Below, in pieces: positions 1-6,747 of a stretch of 9,220 bases of DNA; position 1 is the first letter of the stretch, and each line of letters begins with the position of its first letter. Under the pieces are notes generated by a model. It had not been told where the DNA came from and made no database searches. It saw only the letters and a list, made by a program, of their open reading frames with translations. The stretch covers positions 1 through 9,220 of the forward strand of contig CALCNS010000107.1 of assembly GCA_937897315.1 (NCBI GenBank), read 5' to 3'. This DNA comes from an uncultured Bacillota bacterium. GTDB taxonomy: Bacteria; Bacillota; JAAYKD01. The position numbers and the translations under genes are program-made.

Positions 1-52
1 AGGCACAAATGACATCGGCTTCGTATAATTTGGGATGGATTTTGTCTTTCAC
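1..52 (-). CDS. rpmE: 50S ribosomal protein L31 (N-terminal fragment, runs off window)
   Basis: Large-subunit ribosomal protein L31. Only the first 17 codons are inside the window; they read (M)KDKIHPKLYEADVICA, which matches the typical L31 start (MK-x-x-IHPKY...VTCACG). The Cys at residue 16 would be the first Cys of the zinc-binding C+ form of L31, though the partner cysteines are outside the window. The start is GTG at 52-50, supported by an AGAGGTGA Shine-Dalgarno at 66-59 with 6 nt spacing; no ATG is available in frame. It follows the radical SAM gene on the same strand after a 92-bp gap and has its own promoter. In Firmicutes rpmE commonly lies downstream of glpX and rho, which supports the call. 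Being partial, it cannot be checked for the rest of the fold. Confidence 0.9.
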   Translation of the reverse strand, partial: MKDKIHPKLYEADVICA

Positions 53-93
53 TTTTCTTCACCTCTACTTCTGTACACTGTTAGAATGGGACA

Positions 94-122
94 ATTATAG
101 CATACAATTCGTAGTGAAGCAA
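94..122 (-). promoter_or_regulatory. Sigma-A-type extended -10 promoter for rpmE
   Basis: Read on the minus strand, TTGCTT (122-117) is followed after exactly 17 nt by TATAAT (99-94), with a TG one base upstream of the -10 (TGC-TATAAT). Transcription would start near 86-88 and give a leader of about 35 nt before the rpmE GTG. The perfect -10, extended TG and optimal spacing make this the strongest promoter-like match in the window. No hairpin terminator is visible between the radical SAM stop and this promoter, so read-through from the upstream genes is also possible. Confidence 0.75.
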
Positions 123-144
123 GTAGAATCTGTAATGCAATAGG

Positions 145-1446
145 TCAGTTTTGGTTAAAATTCTTGCTTCGGGAGAAAGAACCCACCAATGCTGACGTTT
201 CGTTGCGGATGATTTCGATTAATTTTAGCATTCCCAACGCTTTTCCATAAGTACTTTCGGTTACTTTCATCGTTTGCCAGTACAGATTGGGATCTATATT
301 TAGGTTTCGCAACTGCACCATATATATATGGTGATCTTGTATAAATTTCAGTAATGATTCGATTTCACGTTCCCGATCGGTAATGCCGGGGAATGCCAAA
401 AAATTTAACGATACCTGAACCCCCGCGATTCTGCATTGTTCCATAGAACGCAAGACATCCTCAAATTGGTAGGAAATAGGGCGGTAATACGCATGATAAA
501 GCTCCGGTATGGTCGAATTCAAAGACACTCTAATGGCATCCAATCGGTTCTGTACCAAAGCAGTAATGGCTTCTGTGTGGCCGGCATTGGAATTGATATT
601 GACCGTTCCTTTATGAGTCCTAGACCGAATTTGTTGCATAGCCTGTACTAAGATTCGATACTGCAAAGAGGGCTCCCCCTCACAACCTTGCCCGAATGAT
701 ATCATGCCCTCTTCTGCATGTTGCAGATGCGCACTTCCAAGCGACACAATCTCCTCGATGCTAGGTACAAAATTTAACCTAGTTTGCGGCGCGGGACAAC
801 ATTCCGATTCCTGCAAGGATATACAACCCAAGCAACGGGCATTGCAAACCGGAGAAACCGGAATACCGGCTTCCCAGCGCCGATAGAACATATTTTGAGC
901 AGTAAAGCAACGATAATCCAGAGCACAATGAGCTAATTGCTCAACGATTCGATTTGTAGGAAACTCTGCCATACGCTGAACGATGAGGCTCTCTAATTTT
1001 TCTGTATTAAAATGCTTTGGAGCCCATCGATCACGCAATTCGTCAGTAGGATGAGCAGCTACCCAAATCTCATCTTCATGCCAGGCTACCGCAGCGTATC
1101 CATAAAGAGGCAACTCCTCAGCTCCGCTTTCGACTTCGAAAGCCGGTAATGCCAATCGAGTATAGCCCTGCGGCAATGTGGCAGCCACAGCGACCGCCCC
1201 ATCGATTTCTAAGACTTCACCCTGTGCATCCATACCTAAGGGTTTTCTTCCCGGTAGAGAAATGAGACCGGCACCTTCCGGTAAAGGCATCCATTCACCC
1301 ATATCGGGAAGAATCAATTCCTCTCCTTGTTGAAACAGTGCTCGCAGTTGAGGGTCATCCATCAGATTCTCATGGTCATCTGCCATGAGCAAACAAAAAG
1401 GCATAGACTCTTTCTCTTTATTGCGGTGCATTCGATATATGTTCAT
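145..1446 (-). CDS. Radical SAM enzyme of uncharacterised family
   Basis: Predicted radical S-adenosylmethionine enzyme; substrate unknown. An N-terminal region of about 195 residues precedes the canonical 4Fe-4S motif CNARCLGC (C201, C205, C208; CX3CX2C). Next come a double Cys (SECCP, C216-C217) and GQGCEGEP (252-259), which fits the glycine/acidic SAM-binding segment of the core barrel. Later strands read NINSNAG (283-289), IRVSLNS (305-311) and VSLNFLAFPG (345-354). Extra cysteines C174 and C180 lie in HCALDYRCF just before the core. I recall similar uncharacterised proteins in anaerobic Firmicutes, but did not search. There is no signal peptide, so it is probably cytosolic. The ATG at 1446 is 1 nt after the glpX stop, so translational coupling is likely, though the SD is weak. 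An alternative ATG at 1404 (MPFCLLMADD, 419 aa) may be the true start, because the first 14 residues are polar and look non-conserved. It is not a known HemN, NrdG, PFL-activase or MoaA type by visible motifs. Confidence 0.88.
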   Translation of the reverse strand: MNIYRMHRNKEKESMPFCLLMADDHENLMDDPQLRALFQQGEELILPDMGEWMPLPEGAGLISLPGRKPLGMDAQGEVLEIDGAVAVAATLPQGYTRLALPAFEVESGAEELPLYGYAAVAWHEDEIWVAAHPTDELRDRWAPKHFNTEKLESLIVQRMAEFPTNRIVEQLAHCALDYRCFTAQNMFYRRWEAGIPVSPVCNARCLGCISLQESECCPAPQTRLNFVPSIEEIVSLGSAHLQHAEEGMISFGQGCEGEPSLQYRILVQAMQQIRSRTHKGTVNINSNAGHTEAITALVQNRLDAIRVSLNSTIPELYHAYYRPISYQFEDVLRSMEQCRIAGVQVSLNFLAFPGITDREREIESLLKFIQDHHIYMVQLRNLNIDPNLYWQTMKVTESTYGKALGMLKLIEIIRNETSALVGSFSRSKNFNQN

Positions 1447-1447
1447 C

Positions 1448-2407
1448 TTAAAAATCCCAGTGCTTTTGGGCTAAACGGTGAGTGGCTTCAATCCATCGCA
1501 CCGTCCCGGTCTTACCCCGCATTACGATTGAATGAGTCTGTGCTATACCATTTCCGTAATACCGTACTCCTCGCAGAAAATCTCCGTCAGAAATACCAGT
1601 AGAAGCGAAAAAGACATCGTCACCCTTCACCAAGTCATTCAAATATAACACTTTGCCCAATTCGCATCCCATCTCCAAAACTCGGGCTGTTTCTTGTTCG
1701 TTCATGGGAACCAATCTACCTTGCAGTTCACCACCCATACACTTCAATGCAGCTGCAGCCAAGACACCCTCCGGAGCTCCGCCGGTACCTATCATAATAT
1801 CAATACCACTATTGGGGGTAGCGGTAGCGACTGCTGCAGATACATCACCATCGGTAATCAAACGAATTCTTGCACCCGCTTCCCTAGCTTGGCGGATGAT
1901 ATGACTGTGGCGTTCGCGATCGAGACATATCATAGTGACTTCATTCATTGTTTTTCCTTTCGCTCTGGCCACTGCTTCTAAATTTCGGCGTACCGGCCAA
2001 GTCAAATCAATGACTCCGGCTGCTTCAGGCCCCACCGCGATTTTCTCCATATACATATCGGGTGCATGGAGCAAACATCCTGCCGGTGCTGCCGCCAAAC
2101 AAGCAATTGCACCGGGCAACCCTTTGGCTACCAAATTAGTACCTTCCAGAGGATCGACCGCAATGTCGACTTTCGGGCCATTGCCATTGCCGACTTTCTC
2201 ACCAATATATAGCATGGGTGCCTCGTCTAATTCCCCTTCGCCAATGACCACGGTTCCTTCAATATTCAAACTGTCGAACAAGCGTCGCATGGCTTCCACA
2301 GCAAGACCATCGGCTCCGTTTTTATCTCCTCGACCCAATAATCTTCCACAAGCCAACGCCGCAGCTTCTGTTACTCTTACAAATTCCAAAGCCAATTCTC
2401 TGTTCAT
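1448..2407 (-). CDS. glpX: Fructose-1,6-bisphosphatase, class II
   Basis: Cytosolic metal-dependent phosphatase hydrolysing fructose 1,6-bisphosphate to fructose 6-phosphate in gluconeogenesis; some homologues also act on sedoheptulose 1,7-bisphosphate. The protein is 319 aa, close to the usual 320-340. It carries the family motifs GEGELDEAPMLYIGEKVG (from residue 56), DIAVDPLEGT (81-90) and GTGGAPEGV (207-215). Residues known as metal or catalytic ligands in E. coli GlpX are all present at matching positions: D33, E57, D85, E88, T90 and E213. The ATG start at 2407-2405 is supported by AAGGAG (2421-2416) 8 nt upstream. That Shine-Dalgarno overlaps the stop codon of the transaldolase gene, so translation is probably coupled. 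The stop lies 1 nt before the radical SAM start. Nothing suggests inactivation. Confidence 0.96.
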   Translation of the reverse strand: MNRELALEFVRVTEAAALACGRLLGRGDKNGADGLAVEAMRRLFDSLNIEGTVVIGEGELDEAPMLYIGEKVGNGNGPKVDIAVDPLEGTNLVAKGLPGAIACLAAAPAGCLLHAPDMYMEKIAVGPEAAGVIDLTWPVRRNLEAVARAKGKTMNEVTMICLDRERHSHIIRQAREAGARIRLITDGDVSAAVATATPNSGIDIMIGTGGAPEGVLAAAALKCMGGELQGRLVPMNEQETARVLEMGCELGKVLYLNDLVKGDDVFFASTGISDGDFLRGVRYYGNGIAQTHSIVMRGKTGTVRWIEATHRLAQKHWDF

Positions 2408-2415
2408 TCTACGTT

Positions 2416-2421
2416 CTCCTT
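2416..2421 (-). promoter_or_regulatory. glpX ribosome binding site overlapping fsa stop
   Basis: AAGGAG on the minus strand, 8 nt before the glpX ATG. It shares two bases with the TAA stop (2422-2420) of the upstream transaldolase gene. The overlap suggests that ribosomes terminating on fsa help initiate glpX. Confidence 0.8.
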
Positions 2422-3076
2422 ATTTCTTATTCTCTTTCAATTGCTGCCAATCTTGCAGGAATCTTTCCAGACCCGTGTCTGTTAGCGGATGAAGCATCAT
2501 TTGTTGCAGTGTTTTCCACGGCACAGTGGCAATTTGTGCACCTGCTTTGGCTGCTTCTGTGACATGAAGCACACTCCGGATACTGGCTGCTATGATTTGA
2601 GTATCCAATCCATGGAAAGCAAAAATCTCTGCCAACTCAGATACAACGGCTAACCCGTCTACTCCTGTATCATCCAACCGCCCAACAAATGGACTGACAT
2701 AGGTAGCCCCGGCTCGAGCTGCCAGTAATCCCTGGGCTACCGAAAAAACCAAAGTCACATTCACTGGGATATGTAGCTCACTAAGAATTTTGGTTGCTTT
2801 TAAGCCATCCTCTGTCATGGGTATTTTAATCACCACATTGGGATGAACTGCATATAATTCTTTGGCTTCTTGAACCATCTCTGCCCAGTTGGTTGCTAAG
2901 ACTTCGGCACTGACCGGTCCTTGACAGATTTCGCAGATCGCCCGTATGGCTCGGTGAAAGTCCTTGTGACCTGCTTTTGCTATTATGCTTGGATTCGTTG
3001 TTACCCCACAAATAATCCCGCAATCGACAGCACGTTGTATCTCAGCGAAATCAGCTGTATCAATATAAAGCTTCAA
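2420..3076 (-). CDS. fsa: Transaldolase, Fsa/TalC subfamily
   Basis: Small class I aldolase-type transaldolase (218 aa, normal for the Fsa/TalC/MipB group), acting in the non-oxidative pentose phosphate pathway on fructose 6-phosphate and erythrose 4-phosphate. Visible motifs are YIDTADF (4-10), GVTTNPSII (24-32) with D6 and N28, SAEV (56-59), VVIKIPMT (81-88) with Schiff-base Lys K84, and SPFVGRLDD (128-136). E58 and F130 sit where E. coli fructose-6-phosphate aldolase FsaA has Gln59 and Tyr131. True transaldolases have Glu and Phe there, so I infer transaldolase rather than F6P aldolase activity; the symbol fsa is used only in the family sense. The start is TTG at 3076-3074, chosen because AGGAGG (3089-3084) lies 7 nt upstream and no in-frame ATG precedes the conserved KLYIDTA. 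It is first in the block fsa-glpX-radical SAM. Confidence 0.94.
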   Translation of the reverse strand: MKLYIDTADFAEIQRAVDCGIICGVTTNPSIIAKAGHKDFHRAIRAICEICQGPVSAEVLATNWAEMVQEAKELYAVHPNVVIKIPMTEDGLKATKILSELHIPVNVTLVFSVAQGLLAARAGATYVSPFVGRLDDTGVDGLAVVSELAEIFAFHGLDTQIIAASIRSVLHVTEAAKAGAQIATVPWKTLQQMMLHPLTDTGLERFLQDWQQLKENKK

Positions 3077-3083
3077 ATGAACT

Positions 3084-3089
3084 CCTCCT
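3084..3089 (-). promoter_or_regulatory. Ribosome binding site fixing the fsa TTG start
   Basis: A consensus AGGAGG on the minus strand, 7 nt upstream of the TTG at 3076-3074. It decides in favour of the TTG start, which also places the conserved KLYIDTAD directly at the N-terminus. Confidence 0.85.
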
Positions 3090-3129
3090 CTCTGTCATAT
3101 CCATAGAGCTTATTTTCCTTTTCTTTCGC

Positions 3130-3139
3130 GTTTATAAAC
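3130..3139. promoter_or_regulatory. 10-bp palindrome in the fsa leader, possible operator or -10
   Basis: GTTTATAAAC is a perfect 10-bp inverted repeat located 54 nt upstream of the fsa TTG. It contains TATAAA, a plausible -10 on the minus strand, but no convincing -35 is seen 16-18 nt upstream. It lies in the only intergenic space (3077-3180) where a promoter for fsa-glpX-radical SAM would be expected after the preceding terminator. Either a weak or regulated promoter, or chance in AT-rich DNA. Confidence 0.25.
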
Positions 3140-3170
3140 AGACTTTCCTTCTCATTTTGGGCGATTTGAA

Positions 3171-3203
3171 GCAAAAGTAAAGAGCTTCCGTAAAGGAAGC
3201 TCT
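3171..3203 (-). terminator. Rho-independent terminator after the M14 pair
   Basis: Two perfect 9-bp arms (AGAGCTTCC at 3181-3189 and GGAAGCTCT at 3195-3203) enclose a 5-nt loop. On the minus strand the stem is followed by TTACTTTTGC, a moderate U-tract. It begins 12 nt past the stop of the downstream M14 gene, so it ends the carboxypeptidase transcript and insulates the fsa block. Confidence 0.85.
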
Positions 3204-3215
3204 CATCCGTTAAGT

Positions 3216-4895
3216 TTAGGCCAATATAATAGGAATACTGAAGACGCCCGCTTTATGTGAAGTTACGTGTATTTGCAGCTTTTCTCCTTCTTGGCCTTGG
3301 ATTAACCATTGAATTTCTTTACTAAAGGCCTGATCTTTCCCACCTCGGAAGTTGCCTCCTTCGAATTTCCAGCTGCGACCCGCTCGACCTGCCAAATGCC
3401 CAATTTTACGTTTAGCTGGTTGCCCATCCACCGTTTTTGCTGAAATCTCTACAATCGTCTCTTTGATTGTCTTCATATTCATGGCTTCTTGGCTAAGATG
3501 TGTGGGTAAATACCCTGCATTGCTCAATTTTAACGAGACTCGCCAAGTCTGTTGATCGATTTTCTCTACTTTCAATTCATCTGCAACAAGGCGGGGAAGT
3601 GTTTTTGCATGACGCAACATAAATCGGGTTACTTTCTCGCACTCTTGCAACAAAAATTCATGTGGGCAATTCTGCACTACCGTTTTGGTTAAGAATCCAC
3701 CAATCTCCACTTCACCGAGTTGTGGATGTTGGAAGGGTGTCCAATCGATAAAACCTTTTCCACCAAGGGTGCTGTCATTCCATGCCATAATTTTGGCATT
3801 GTCTTCTTCGATTACCTTATCGGTTTTATCACGACGCGGCCAAAGGTCTTTCACGCCGGCACGATTGGCTAAATCCCACAATTCAATGGTATATGCGGGT
3901 ATTCCGAGATGACCATATAGCCAATCATCAAATGCACCACTAGAAAAGTTGTTTGGATCAGAGAAAAACTCATCATAGATATTTATACAAGGATATCCGG
4001 TTTCTTCAGTAGCCATTTCTCCAATCGCTTTAAAAATGGAGACATCCAACTTAGGTGCTTGCTTCTCCGGCTTAATACCCGGTGGACGCAAAATGACTCC
4101 ACCTGTCGTGTGCAATGTAGAAGCACTGCCAATGTTGGGATGAGCGAGCACAAACTCTGCTACCGCACGAGTCTCGGGTTCGGAAAGCGGATATGTGCCG
4201 GCACCGGCTTGTTTGGCTTCCACTCCCCATTGGCAGGGATAGTTCCGATTGAGATCCAGTCCCCATTTGGCAGGAGCTGGTTCCGGTTCTCCACCTTGCC
4301 AATCATGAAGTATTCCTTCATTAAAAATCCGATAAAACGTGCCTTCTTCCTCGTCGGGACGACGCTTGACCATGAGCCTAGGGTCTTGCAAGCTGACCTT
4401 CCACTCACCGTGGGGGTGTTTTATGCGCATTTGCAAGATGTGTCCGTTGCCGTCGATGTCTTGCGGTACCAATCCGGGTTGTAGTTCCGGTTCGGGATAC
4501 ATTCTGGGTGCCGAACGCAACATATCGGGAGTCGTTAAATACGTTTCTGCGCCATCGGGTGAAACTCGAGGTAAAACATAGAAAGTATACCGCTCCAACA
4601 GCTTGGCTACATCCGATTGAGTAGATTCACTGAGCAAATAATCAATGGTATGTAATGCGACCATCGCTCCAGTTACTTCTCCAGCATGATGATTTCCATC
4701 AATGTAATAAGCCGGCTTGCTTTCCGGCATTCCAGTGCGCTCATCGGTCAATTGCATGAGCCATTGATGTCGTCCTTCGGGGCTGACTCCAATGGAAGTA
4801 AGCTTAGATAATTGTGGGTGTTTCTCCGCTAAGGTCTTTAGTGCCTGAGTTAATTCTTCGTAGGTATAATAATGATCATAGGTGAAAGTGAGCAT
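3216..4895 (-). CDS. M14-family zinc carboxypeptidase, cytosolic (paralogue 1)
   Basis: Predicted zinc metallocarboxypeptidase removing a C-terminal residue from peptides or related amides. Numbering from the chosen ATG (559 aa), the zinc ligands are HxxE in NHHAGEVTG (H70, E73) and H262 in TLHTTGG. N216-R217 in DLNRNYP match the carboxylate-binding Asn144-Arg145 of bovine carboxypeptidase A, and E338 in YTIELW is the catalytic Glu. SGAFDDW (319-325) aligns without gaps to SGGSIDW of carboxypeptidase A and places Asp323 at specificity position 255, as in carboxypeptidase B. Residues from about 390 on form a separate, probably beta-rich C-terminal region with GHLAGRAGRS. There is no signal peptide or pro-region, so it is presumably intracellular. 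The ATG at 4895 is chosen over an in-frame TTG at 4901 because AGGAGG is 6 nt before the ATG and abuts the TTG. It lies 70 bp downstream of its paralogue with no terminator between them. Confidence 0.92.
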   Translation of the reverse strand: MLTFTYDHYYTYEELTQALKTLAEKHPQLSKLTSIGVSPEGRHQWLMQLTDERTGMPESKPAYYIDGNHHAGEVTGAMVALHTIDYLLSESTQSDVAKLLERYTFYVLPRVSPDGAETYLTTPDMLRSAPRMYPEPELQPGLVPQDIDGNGHILQMRIKHPHGEWKVSLQDPRLMVKRRPDEEEGTFYRIFNEGILHDWQGGEPEPAPAKWGLDLNRNYPCQWGVEAKQAGAGTYPLSEPETRAVAEFVLAHPNIGSASTLHTTGGVILRPPGIKPEKQAPKLDVSIFKAIGEMATEETGYPCINIYDEFFSDPNNFSSGAFDDWLYGHLGIPAYTIELWDLANRAGVKDLWPRRDKTDKVIEEDNAKIMAWNDSTLGGKGFIDWTPFQHPQLGEVEIGGFLTKTVVQNCPHEFLLQECEKVTRFMLRHAKTLPRLVADELKVEKIDQQTWRVSLKLSNAGYLPTHLSQEAMNMKTIKETIVEISAKTVDGQPAKRKIGHLAGRAGRSWKFEGGNFRGGKDQAFSKEIQWLIQGQEGEKLQIHVTSHKAGVFSIPIILA

Positions 4896-4901
4896 AGACA
4901 A

Positions 4902-4907
4902 CCTCCT
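4902..4907 (-). promoter_or_regulatory. Ribosome binding site choosing the ATG start of M14 paralogue 1
   Basis: AGGAGG on the minus strand, 6 nt upstream of the ATG at 4895-4893. The in-frame TTG at 4901-4899 directly touches this site and could not be used, so the protein starts MLTFTYDHYY. This also matches the N-terminal length of the neighbouring paralogue. Confidence 0.85.
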
Positions 4908-4965
4908 CGTAAATTTTATATTTATACTTCAACGCGAATAAATATTCTTCCTGCTTACGCAATAT

Positions 4966-6657
4966 TTAATTTTTCAGTAGCCAAGACTGATGGAGAACAC
5001 CCGCGGTAGGGCAACTAACTTGTAAACGACAAGCATCTCCTACCGAACCCTGCACCGTCCAGCTAATCCATCGACTACAATCAGCATCGACTCTGCCACG
5101 AAATCCCCCTTCCACAAAACGACCAGACCGCCCAGCTCGTCCGGCTAAGTGACCTATTGTTCGGCGTAAGGGTTTCCCGTCGCTTGGCATCACTCCAACC
5201 AATTCGGCAACCACTTCTTTCGCTGTTTTTAACTGAATGGCTTCAGCAGTTAAGTGTGTAGGCAGATACCCAATATTGCCAACTTTGGCATCAATACGCC
5301 AAAGCGTAGCATCTAGGCGTGTCACTTCGAGCGATTCAAGCCATAACTTAGGTAAGGTTTTGGCATTACGCAAGAGGAAGTTGCATACTTTATGACATTC
5401 TGCTGCCAAAAATTCAGGTGGACAGTTTTGCAATACGGTTTTGGTGAGGAAGCCACCGATTTCTACTTCTCCCAACTGAGGGTGAGAAAAGGTCGTCCAA
5501 GGCACAAATCCCTTCCCTTGCAGCATTCGGTCATTCCACTGTAACACTTTCAGTGAGTCTTGTAGCAACTCTGCTTCGCTCTTTTCTTTACGAGGATACA
5601 AAGAAGGTATTCCAGCGCGATGCGCCAAATCCCACAATTCAATGGTATGTGCCGGAATTCCGCGATTGCAGTATAACCAGTCATCAAACGCTCCACTGAG
5701 TACTAAAGCCGGGTCGGAAAAGAATTCGTTAAATACATTGATGTTGTAGTAACCGGTTTCTTCGGTAGCCATGTCTCCAATGGCTTTAAAGATTTCTATA
5801 TCAAGCTTGGGTGCCTGTTTCTCGGGCTTAATACCCGGCAAGCGTAGCAATGCTCCTCCTGTCGTATGAAGGGTGGACACATACCCAATATTTGGATGTG
5901 TTAGGACAAAATCGGCAACTGCTTTGGTCTCGGGCTCAGAAAGAGGATAGGAACCTGCTCCTGTTTGTTTTGCCTCCACATCCCAGCTGCAGGGAAAGTT
6001 CCGGTTTAAATCCATACCCCATAGAGTGGGAGCTGGTTGAATATCACCCTCAAGGTACTCCGGCTGCACGATACGTCCTTCGGAAAAAACACGATAAAAC
6101 TCACCTTCCCACTCGTCCGGGCGACGACGTTCCATGAGTCGGGGATCCAAGGTACTAACTTTCCAATCACCATAAGGACTTTTCTGTCGCATTAAAAGAA
6201 TCTGTCCATCCCCGTTGATGTCTTCTGCCACTAATCCGGGTTGTTGTTCCGGCTCAGGATAGGCTCGAGGAACCGACCGCAAGGTTGCAGGAGTCGTTAA
6301 ATACACTTCGGCACCATCGGGTGAAACACGTGGAATAATATAAAAGGTCACTTCTTTCAGTAGCTGTGAGGTTTCGGTTTCGCCGCTTTGCCTCAACAAG
6401 GTTTCAGCGGTATAGAGAGCCACCATAGAACCGGTGACTTCTCCGGCATGAAAATTGCCATCGATGTAATATGCTGGTTTCTCTTCCGGTGCCCCGGAAG
6501 AAAAATCAGTAACCGTCAGTAGCCATAACGGGCGACCTTCGGGGCTAACACCTACATCGCTCAAGCTCGAGAACCCGGGATACGCTTGTACCAAGTCTTT
6601 TAGTGCTTGGCTCAGTTCATGAAACGAATAATAGTGATCATAGAGCAAAGGTTTCAA
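4966..6657 (-). CDS. M14-family zinc carboxypeptidase, cytosolic (paralogue 2)
   Basis: Tandem paralogue of the next gene, 563 aa and alignable over its whole length by eye with only small indels (for example near residues 195-206 and 488-494). Catalytic features are intact: zinc ligands H70 and E73 in NFHAGEVTG and H264 in TLHTTGG, N218-R219 in DLNRNFP, and catalytic E340 in HTIELW. SGAFDDW (321-327) again puts Asp325 at the carboxypeptidase specificity position 255. Just before this motif the paralogues differ sharply (ALVL here, NNFS in the other), so substrate choice may differ. There is no signal peptide. The start is TTG at 6657-6655; a GGGGGAG ribosome binding site ends 6 nt upstream and no ATG occurs before the conserved YDHYY. 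It is first in its transcript and divergent from the M20 gene; I found no convincing promoter for it in the 153-bp divergent spacer. Confidence 0.92.
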   Translation of the reverse strand: MKPLLYDHYYSFHELSQALKDLVQAYPGFSSLSDVGVSPEGRPLWLLTVTDFSSGAPEEKPAYYIDGNFHAGEVTGSMVALYTAETLLRQSGETETSQLLKEVTFYIIPRVSPDGAEVYLTTPATLRSVPRAYPEPEQQPGLVAEDINGDGQILLMRQKSPYGDWKVSTLDPRLMERRRPDEWEGEFYRVFSEGRIVQPEYLEGDIQPAPTLWGMDLNRNFPCSWDVEAKQTGAGSYPLSEPETKAVADFVLTHPNIGYVSTLHTTGGALLRLPGIKPEKQAPKLDIEIFKAIGDMATEETGYYNINVFNEFFSDPALVLSGAFDDWLYCNRGIPAHTIELWDLAHRAGIPSLYPRKEKSEAELLQDSLKVLQWNDRMLQGKGFVPWTTFSHPQLGEVEIGGFLTKTVLQNCPPEFLAAECHKVCNFLLRNAKTLPKLWLESLEVTRLDATLWRIDAKVGNIGYLPTHLTAEAIQLKTAKEVVAELVGVMPSDGKPLRRTIGHLAGRAGRSGRFVEGGFRGRVDADCSRWISWTVQGSVGDACRLQVSCPTAGVLHQSWLLKN

Positions 6658-6663
6658 GATACA

Positions 6664-6672
6664 CTCCCCCTT
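6664..6672 (-). promoter_or_regulatory. Ribosome binding site for the TTG start of M14 paralogue 2
   Basis: AAGGGGGAG on the minus strand ends 6 nt before the TTG at 6657-6655. It is G-rich and not a perfect AGGAGG, but well spaced. No in-frame ATG or GTG nearby would give a better start. Confidence 0.65.
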
Positions 6673-6747
6673 TTACACACTTCTTCTACTGGTTTCCCCA
6701 TTTACTTCGTTGCTTCCTGCATAACATGAACAGGTTTCGAGTTTGCG

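Noticed and set aside
1935..2492. A 185-codon plus-strand open frame across glpX and the end of fsa
   Set aside because: It lies antisense to glpX, which has every family motif and a good start; the translated product is low-complexity Ser/Pro-rich and has no ribosome binding site. It is a shadow frame.
4059..4484. A 141-codon plus-strand open frame inside M14 paralogue 1
   Set aside because: It is antisense to a full-length conserved gene and shows no recognisable motif or start signal.
4896..4965. A promoter in the AT-rich 70-bp gap between the two M14 genes
   Set aside because: Several TATAAA-like strings occur but none has a -35 at 16-18 nt; the gap is better read as an intra-operon spacer without a terminator.
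6658..6747. A minus-strand promoter for the M14 pair in the divergent spacer
   Set aside because: Candidates such as TATGCA and TACAAT have no acceptable -35 partner, so none is annotated even though a promoter must exist nearby.
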